DNA of 64,000 bases from Endomychus coccineus (taxonomy: Eukaryota; Arthropoda; Insecta; Coleoptera; Endomychidae), in assembly GCA_958510875.1 (NCBI GenBank), contig OY294067.1, positions 144,498,046-144,562,045 on the forward strand. The letters are read 5' to 3'. The translations under genes were made by a program, and so were the position numbers. Shown one piece after another: positions 56,480-64,000 of this stretch (positions are counted from its first letter, which is position 1; each line of letters starts with the position of its first letter). The notes beneath the pieces are model-generated. The model did no database searches. It saw only the letters and a program-made list of their open reading frames with translations, and was not told where the DNA came from.

Positions 56480-58575
56480 TCTGGGATTCATTTTCATCGA
56501 TTTGTGTAGCTTACTATAAGTCTGTTCACTTCCAAGATAGAGCGCACGTAGACAAATGCATGCGACTTTCACGTTATCAGAATACTCACAATATTAACTA
56601 GAGATGGCAATAAATATGGATTAATCGATCATTTTTGATTAAAATTTCAGAAAATAATTTCATTTCAATCCGGGTTCACGTAATAATAAAACATCAACGA
56701 ATACATCATATACTTACTACATAATCCTAATCATTCAGTCAAACAAGATTTGAAAAGTGGTATAAAAACAAATAGTTATTCTTTCATATAATCAAAATGA
56801 TAAATTACCATAAAGTAACGGCTTCCACCATCGATTATTTGAAAAGTCTTAAGCACAATTTACATCTCACTGAAACTTTACACTTAGGAAGATAATGCAT
56901 TCTGATGAGAATCAAATTGAAACATCAAAGACATTTGATTCTTAATTCTAAATGGCTAATGACCAAATTCATAATATATAACAACGAACTAATTATTTTT
57001 CTGATAGGGTGAGTCTAATAATAGAATTAAAAATTTTTACATTTGCAATTAACATAAGAAAGAGATTTACAATACCTAATTCTGTAGGCATTAATTTTGT
57101 TTTGATAAAAATATACCTAATTAAAATATTTGAGACAATAAATGTTTAATCAAAAATGCTCACAGTATCAACTTATTATCGTACAATTAATTAATAATAA
57201 ACTGTACTTTTGCACCCAATAACTTCAATTTAAACAGAAAAAATATAATAATCTTCGTGGCGAATTTTCTACAAAATATCCCTCTTGAGTCAATCTACAT
57301 AATTTGAAAACCCATTCAACTATATAAGGGATATATGTTCTAGGTGTACTTTAGAATACTTTAGTGCTAATAAATGTATACTTATATATTTATTATTATT
57401 ATACTATTATATATTTCGTATCATCATCCTTGCATTTATCAATTTATAGCGACTTTTGTAGACAACGTTATATTCACTTAATATTTATTCTTTTATTAAT
57501 CCATCATATGATTCAAAAAATCAATTGATCACTTTTTTAAACAATCTTTTGTTGAAGATTACTAGTACTCAAAACATTTGGCAACTTGTTATAGCTAAAT
57601 ACTGCTACATAATAAGTACATTTTTGGTAAATATCTTAATAAACTTTGGTTGCCAAGACTTTTATTTCTCTTTAGTGCTACTAGATTCTGAATACACATT
57701 TTTTAGTAAAATAGTGATATAAAACTGATTCTATGATGAACACCTCATCAACCTTTAGAATTTTATATTGCAAAACTTTACATTTACTCTTTTGTAACGA
57801 CTGCTGTATGAACCTCCCAAGGAAACAAGGTAGCTTTGAAAGAGCTAGTGATAAATGATAAACATTATGATATGTCAATAGTTTGGAATTTTCTTAAGCT
57901 TATAAAAGGTAGTATAAATTTTTCCAAATGATTGCCCAATATATATCACCAAACACCAAGAAATGTACATTAATATTATTATTATATTCTTACATCTTTA
58001 TAGAATTTGACCTTCCTAGTATCGTAATTATCAGAATTCACAGTATCTGAATGTGACTTCCATAAAATCTTAGCTTATAAATTTTTAAACCACATTCAAT
58101 TTTTTGGGCTACGTTTACCAATTACACTTTTAACTTTTTCACTCTCACTGTACATTGTGTCCATCTAATGAGATGTAATTCTTGCATCATCTAAAGTTTC
58201 CCTTCCTACAGTACCTACCATCTTTTGTTTATTTCTAACATAGTTTCCTATGTACGTGTGTATACTTCTTTTCTTCCTGAATATATCAAAATACTGACGT
58301 ATTAATGACCCGAAATTTTTAAATACCAGTTTAGTCCTGATTGAAAATAGTTTTCTCCCTAGATTCTCAGATACGATTTATTATTTTCAGTTGGTAAATA
58401 TAAATTTGAAAGCCCTCATTTGACCTGAAAATTACTTTTCAATTCATACTTGCACCTTCATAGTTTCATTTGTTTATATAGGTACTCAAATGTCAGATGT
58501 TACTGATATTAGCAGGGGTACCAACATACAATCTAGTTAGAAACTAAACATTGTTAATTTGGTTATGCAAGTACG
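56480..58575. other. AT-rich intergenic region
   Basis: No gene or repeat recognised; several short ORFs are chance products of low GC content. Confidence 0.35.
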
Positions 58576-58627
58576 TCTACAAGGACAGTACATGATATAC
58601 CGGTATATGATATACTGTCCCTGTAGA
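58576..58627. repeat. Hairpin with a nested palindrome, part of the GGACA/(TA)n unit
   Basis: TCTACAAGGACAGTA and TACTGTCCCTGTAGA pair over 15 bp with one mismatch; the loop itself contains the 14 bp perfect palindrome ATATACCGGTATAT. It lies just left of a TA tract that is followed by the GGACA cluster. Confidence 0.7.
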
Positions 58628-58636
58628 TGCAGTTAT

Positions 58637-58637
<1 letters not shown>

Positions 58638-58700
<63 letters not shown>
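58638..58700. repeat. (TA)n microsatellite
   Basis: About 62 bp of pure TA between the hairpin and the GGACA cluster. Confidence 0.95.
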
Positions 58701-58704
<4 letters not shown>

Positions 58705-58718
58705 CGCTAACGTCATTT

Positions 58719-58912
58719 TCGGGGACATTTTGTTCCTGCAACAGCAACTTTGAGGACAAAATGATAGTTTGAGGACTGTCCTCAAATTAACAGTTCCTCT
58801 ATTGTTTAATTTGGGGACTGTCCTCAAACTAGCACGATTCTTCCAAGGGGAAGTTTCAGGACATTCAAATGTCCCCAAATTCACAATAGATTATAAGAAA
58901 TGTCCTCAAACT
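58719..58912. repeat. Second cluster of GAGGAC/GTCCTC palindromes
   Basis: Contains GAGGACTGTCCTC (perfect 6+1+6 palindrome), GGGGACTGTCCTC, AGGACATTCAAATGTCC and further GGACA/TGTCC words, each often followed by AAA. It mirrors 39260-39442 in composition and in position beside a TA tract. Confidence 0.65.
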
Positions 58913-61095
58913 AACGCATACATCGATGTTTGATTGGGTATCGATGCTAATTGAAATATATAGAGGAAACAATGTGCATAACCTGTTGTGTTATATTAAG
59001 AGAGTAGGTACTTGGAATATTGTAAATTAGTGAGATGATGAGAAACGATGGGGTTTGATGACTGGTGAAATAATTGGTTGAAATGTTGATGGATGAAGAA
59101 AGTTTATTTAAATTATTCATTTTTCGCAGCTCGTAAGAGCTGAACGAAGAGTATAACGATCAATCGGAGATATTTTTTCAGAGAAAAAATTCAACCAGAT
59201 TTCGGAAACTCTGCGAATGCCGAAACTTTTCGAAAGGTCGGTCCGAGTAGTTCCAGAAACTGCTGAGAATACTTTGATCACGACCACCGTTATTTTCGGA
59301 ATTTTTTTTCGAAAATTTAGTAATTGCTTTCTAACAAATTTGTGATCAAAACTTTATCCAAACGGAAATATGCAGGACAGATACATTTTCACAGAATGCG
59401 TAAAATTTCTTTGTCTTGCTACTGTGAAAATCTGCAGTTCATCCTTTCATAAATTACGGAAAATAATATAATCATAAAAAAGCAAAGGATTAAGTGAGAA
59501 TTGAACACGGGTTCCTTTGGTTTCATATCATAACACATATTCATAAGGTGTATGACTTATTATGAAATCGGAGAAAGTCCTTATACATCTGGTGATAATT
59601 TGATATTTGAAAATGAATATACATTTGCACAATATTTATGAAAGATGAAAACAGTATCAAGAAACATTACTGCTAAATGAATATGACTTCACTCCAAGGC
59701 TGAAAAAGCATATCTTTATAAATGAGAATGACAGAAGTATTTAACGGAGGGTATAACCATATATTATTTCCTACAGAAATTACGGACTGAACTATCTAGT
59801 TTAGTCATTCTGTAGAATGAACTAAGTGATTTTTGTACAGACTTCTTCATTTTACTTATTAGTCACAGACCACGCAAAAAAGGTATCAGGTCTTGGAAAA
59901 TATCTTTCTCAGAAATTCATTCGGATTATTAAGCAAATGTCATTGTATTAATAATGTATCTACTTCATAAGGCGTTAGATTACGATAGCCATCAGTATCA
60001 AATTGGATGTTTTTTTCGACATAATTTTATTGTCATTTATTACAACATATGCTTGAATTAATATCAATCAGATGGTTCTGATTATTGAATATAACAAAGC
60101 TAAAGTAGAGGAGCATGAAATGGAGAGAAGTTTTATTAGGCCTTAGGTTGAAGCTGAGCTAGGTCAGTTAAGTGAGATCACAGAATTTAGATTAGGGTAA
60201 GTTTTGGGTGAGATTAAGTTAAGGTTAGTCTATTCCACAGAATTTGAGGTGCGTTCTGTGCTCCGAGTATAGAATACGGACGACGTTAAGATACTAGGGG
60301 TAAAATTGCTCTTTATTCTGTGTTCCAACCTCGCGTCCCGTTACCAGTGAAACAAACATAAATTTGGTTGATCCTCCATTCATAAGCAAATTACTTGAAG
60401 CGGTAATTCAGTTCATTGTATTCCTTAGAACCTTAGAATATGTGGAAAAAGTGATGTAGAGTTATAAGAAACTGTGTCCCTGTCCATATACAATGTACCG
60501 GTTCTATTCAGTCAATAATACAATGTTCCTTCACCTACATCTTCTACATCGTTTTTGAAAAAAAATATCATGAATCTAAATATTTTTCGCACATCATCTT
60601 TGATCATTTGAAGAATATGGTTGATTTTCATGTAATTTTTTTTTGTAGATTTTGATTTACCTTGGTGACGGATATTTATATTTTATCTAAACACTGACAA
60701 AAATTCACTTGAATCGGATGAATTGTTCATTTATATATGGAGTGCATATTAACTATATTTCTCAAAGCAAAAATAGTCATTTTGAGAATTATATGACAAT
60801 CTTAACAAAATTTATGAACAATATCGGTGTGCTGATCACTTGATCTATGCTCTTATTATTTAAAAACAACTGATCAATTGGTTTGTTACGCATATGTTTG
60901 CAACTAATATGCTTCTCGCAAAATATAATAATGAACTGGTTCAACCATTATAACTTCCTGAATTAACATTAGCTTAACATAACCCTTAGTAGCCTTAACA
61001 TAACCCAACTTATGTCTAAGTCTATTCCAGCTCTTTGTATAGTTCGCCTGTCATGACACCACAATGAAAAAATAAAGTTTCTCCAGCTCCTCTCA
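58913..61095. other. Intergenic, no gene supported
   Basis: AT-rich with dispersed AACATAACC-like words near 60960-61010. No coding or RNA gene recognised. Confidence 0.35.
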
Positions 61096-61925
61096 CTAGT
61101 ATTTTGTTGACCCATTGGAGTTGAAAGTTGATAAGACCTTCTTCATCGAAGCCTGTGGCTGTATTTTTATAAGATTTTTTCCTTTCGCAAATATAGCACT
61201 AGTACTGTCATAACTACTGAACGTATGGCCTAGCAGGATGTAGTTGTAAAGACGTTCATGAATATAGTCTTTGATTAGTTCTCCTGCTTTTGGTTTCAAC
61301 AAATACACTTGTTTGTTCAATGAGAGAAATCTGTCATGAGCACCATTATATCGATATCTTGACTAACGATTGCAGGTTGAAGATATTGAGCCATATCAAT
61401 TGCGGTGTTAACAAGTAAAGTGTTTGCGTCAAGCTTGTAAGACCGTAAAATTGCACTTTTAGAACGGATTTGTAGGAACTTTGATCAGCTGTTTTTTGTT
61501 TTCGGAGTTAGTAAGAGGTCGCTCTTGATGACTGCACACTGGGGTACATTCCGTGATGAAGTTGAGGAGCGAAATATTTGTACCGTCGTAAGTGTTCAGA
61601 AGTTTTAATACTATCGGTGTCATTGTAACCTTCAAATACTATGACAGCTGATTTGAAATGATTTTGGGTGTACCTCACATACCTACACATCACATGCATC
61701 ATTGTAGGATCTGCATCAAGTTATCATTATTCGAAATTAATAGTCCTGATCTTGAAAATGAATATTTCACAGATAATGAAAAAGTAGGTAGCATTTCAAA
61801 CATTGTATTTTGTAATCTAGTCATTAATGTATCGAACAGGTATTTTTTTAGTACATGAACATTATCATTTGAAATGAGATATTTTTTTTGTAATGAAAAG
61901 AAATTATTCCGATATTTAATCATCT
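61096..61925 (-). pseudogene. Decayed PIN-nuclease-like gene of an unnamed arthropod family
   Basis: Successive minus-strand pieces preserve, in order: a weak N-terminal segment (about 61700-61900), AVIVFEGYNDTDSIKTSEHL (61508-61702), a middle part with DANTLLVNTAIDM and DIDIMVLMTD in a shifted frame (about 61330-61440), and HTFSSYDSTSAIFAKGK (61096-61320). The D-x-D and (C)DTTSA-x-x-x-KGK signatures recall a family of unnamed arthropod proteins with a PIN-like (FEN/XNI) nuclease fold. Multiple stops and frameshifts show it is dead. The family link is from memory. Confidence 0.5.
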
Positions 61926-62081
61926 TGCTACAGATTATCGAGCGGAGGAATATATCAATAGATTGCTTTTGGCAACAAGTTGTAGAAAATTGTCTGAAGG
62001 ATAATGATTAGTCATGCCCAGTTCAGAATATATCTTTACGGACGCTTTTCTTTCAAGAAAGTAGCATTTTCCCCTCCTATT

Positions 62082-62103
62082 CCGGGAAGTACGTACTTCC
62101 CGG
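62082..62103. other. Perfect 22 bp palindrome
   Basis: CCGGGAAGTAC followed by its exact inverse; GC-rich in an AT-rich region. Could be a dyad protein-binding site or a chance palindrome. Confidence 0.6.
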
Positions 62104-62484
62104 ACTAGGCCGGGACGAATCACGTCGTTGTTGTCATTGTAGATGTGAAAATCTTGGTAGGTATGGTTTTGATAAATGCAGTTGATCTTTACCATAGCAA
62201 AGAAATAACGGCGACTGTTCGAATTTCAATATTCAATACAAATAAGAATTGAAATGTTATTCTACACGGTTGCCGAAAAAATAGTGTACGCAACCCTACA
62301 GAAAAGAGTTTTTTTGGACTTCGTCCAAAAAAACAGTATTTTCCTGACTTGTTACGTGAATTACTATTCAACTAATAATGTACTCTTTTTCAACCTAGGG
62401 CAGACCACTGATACAATTCTCGAATTGCCTCCCATGTCAAATTTGACATGTGTTTGCCGTATATCAACAAAAGAGGTCTTTAAC

Positions 62485-62607
62485 TAGAGGGGACAAGCTG
62501 GCTAGCCGCGGGCTCTCTGTCCTTGTTGCACCTCTCAATCTCTGCCTACGGAGAATGAGAGGTGCGACACAGAGTGCCCGTCGTTTCATCGCAAAGTAGC
62601 CCCTCTA
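62485..62607. other. 123 bp GC-rich multi-stem hairpin
   Basis: Terminal 8 bp stem TAGAGGGG/CCCCTCTA (62485-62492 with 62600-62607), second stem GGGCTCTCTGT with ACAGAGTGCCC (62510-62520 with 62569-62579), third stem GTTGCACCTCTCA with TGAGAGGTGCGAC (62525-62537 with 62556-62568), and a small CTC/GAG stem in the apical loop. GC content is far above the surroundings. Either a small MITE or a structured RNA. Confidence 0.6.
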
Positions 62608-63262
62608 ATCGAACTCGTTGATATCAACCTATGATTTTTAAATTAAGTTCTGTGGTTAGATCATATTTATATTCTGTGGCAGGTTTTACAACTTTACTTT
62701 CATTCACGCATCTATGACTACAGCCTGACAACCTAACCTATAAATCTCTTCATTTGACCCCAAGTAATTTAAATTTTCATATGGGATTGAGAATCGAGTT
62801 GAAAGAATAAGCTCAAAAAATATACGGCATTGAAGCAGTTTTAGATCAAATTTCTGTAATAGAAGAATTAATTCCCATGTTCCAAGTTATCGTACAACCA
62901 TGCATATTCGTATTTAATGTTTGGAATAGAAATCATAATGGGTTCGATTAATTCCTTTATACTTTATGTAGATGCAAAAAGTTCGAAAGACAGTAGAAGA
63001 GAACATAAATTTATTATATAAAAATAATTAAGTAGGAAACTTTCAAAAGCAGATTTAAAAATTTCATATGTTCAAAATTTTTGAGCAAAACATAGTTGAG
63101 GAATCAACGTAACTCAGCCGGATTGAGTGTATTTTTGAGGAAATAAATTACTAAATAAGAATTTGTCAAAAATTTTGTTGGTGCCGTTTGTTTCAACATA
63201 AACTTAACATTACGATAGGAAGAAATTGAAAACACACTTTACGAAAGTTTTATTAATTCAAA

Positions 63263-63393
63263 TTATTCATACATGCTTTTATCATTTCTGGAGTTATACA
63301 GTGCAAGACTGGGTAGCTTTTAGGTATCAATATAGTTCTTGAAAGCTTCTTCAACAATCAGCTTTTCCTCGGGAGTCCAATATGTGTGGTTTC
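63263..63393 (-). pseudogene. Third SANT-like exon, opposite strand
   Basis: After the acceptor TTTTCAG (minus strand) the frame, in phase 1, reads NHTYWTPEEKLIVEEAFKNY, meets TAA (63320-63322) and continues KLPSLALYN to a second stop at 63263-63265. It aligns residue by residue with exon 11 of the recombinase gene (RRY.TTPEKREIV ... NKLPSLRN). It should be the last exon of a minus-strand paralogue extending beyond the right edge, or a lone exon copy. Confidence 0.55.
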
Positions 63394-63480
63394 CTGAAAA
63401 TTATATTATTACATTTGATCTTAATATGCTTCATAAATGGAAACTGTTTGAATACACAAAGTAAACAGCAATAATGCGGT

Positions 63481-63501
63481 TATATATATATATATATATA
63501 T
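63481..63501. repeat. Short (TA)n
   Basis: About 20 bp TA tract. Confidence 0.9.
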
Positions 63502-64000
63502 GAACAAATCCATGATCTGACTCTTATGATAAAGTATGTTTTGATAAAGAAGTAATTAATGAGTATGTTTTAGACTGATTGCTAGTCAAGAAAAATATTT
63601 ATCTATTTGATATCTAATTCTAATTCGTATTGTGGAAATATTTTGTTATTTCTTTTTTGAAAAAATGATTATATTGTAATTAAATTGTAAAAGTTTAAAT
63701 CCAGTTATAACAGATGTCATCAATATTTTTATTTCAAATAGATCATCATATTCCCACTTTTTTTATTGGTACAGTAGTTCTGAGTATCTTTGAAAGGAAA
63801 TCTATTTCTCATATTCGTTGGAACTTTGACAGCGAAAAGACAATTTGTAATAAGGTCATATTTTTCAACTTCTAACATTCAGTTCTGAATATCTGAAATT
63901 CTATTTTTACAGAACAAGCATTGAATTTGGTGAAAAGATAGTTTTTACTGAGTTGGATACTCTACAAAATTTCCTACCACTTCACAATACACGTAACTTG

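Noticed and set aside
60115..60240. Telomere-like TTAGG words
   Set aside because: Only scattered TTAGG-like words without tandem array; not a telomeric repeat.

Overview
This is a eukaryotic, AT-rich window, almost certainly from an arthropod and probably an insect. The evidence is spliced genes with GT..AG introns, (TA)n microsatellites, tRNA-derived SINE heads, and Maverick/Polinton, Gypsy and restriction-like-endonuclease (RLE) non-LTR elements. No prokaryotic signals are present. All calls come from reading the sequence. Names rest on recognised motifs and remembered family resemblance; no database search was possible.

Left third (1-19032): the remains of Maverick/Polinton-type material. 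A block of virion genes, all on the minus strand, carries a putative major capsid protein, a minor capsid/penton-like protein, a fibre-like coiled-coil protein, a conserved protein of unknown function and a packaging ATPase. It is bracketed by inverted repeats (1-235 and 8158-8388), and a 0.7 kb CACGTG-rich minisatellite touches the right arm. Next come a retroviral-type integrase (plus strand) and a protein-primed-type family B DNA polymerase (minus strand) that meet tail to tail 3 bp apart. The polymerase reading frame continues upstream into a chain of U1-like zinc fingers. Most of these genes carry stops and frameshifts, and the polymerase is split by a 3.2 kb non-coding LTR element. The material is therefore a decayed endogenous copy, although the capsid ORF is still open.

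Middle (19570-39260): three retrotransposons abut (TA)n tracts. One is a near-complete R2-superclade, RLE-type non-LTR element with a single internal stop in its RT-encoding half and a disrupted 5' end. The other two are apparently intact Gypsy elements in head-to-head orientation, only 32 bp apart. Each has exactly matched LTR lengths (1625 bp for copy A, 1566 bp for copy B), an open gag and an open pol in the -1 frame. The LTRs of copy A contain a relic primer-binding site, which suggests the LTR boundary has moved.

Right part (39260-64000): host-like sequence with scattered repeats. It holds a multi-exon gene (46629-52213) with a Tudor/BEN-like N-terminal exon, a large exon carrying two zinc-finger-like motifs and a tyrosine-recombinase (phage-integrase fold) domain, and two tandem SANT/Myb-like exons, almost all joined by phase-1 introns. 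A third copy of the SANT-like exon lies on the opposite strand at the right edge. Other items are a remnant DDE transposase, a decayed PIN-nuclease-like gene, a 1.1 kb foldback element nested inside another inverted-repeat element, SINE heads, two clusters of GAGGAC/GTCCTC palindromes next to (TA)n tracts, and a strongly structured 123 bp GC-rich hairpin.
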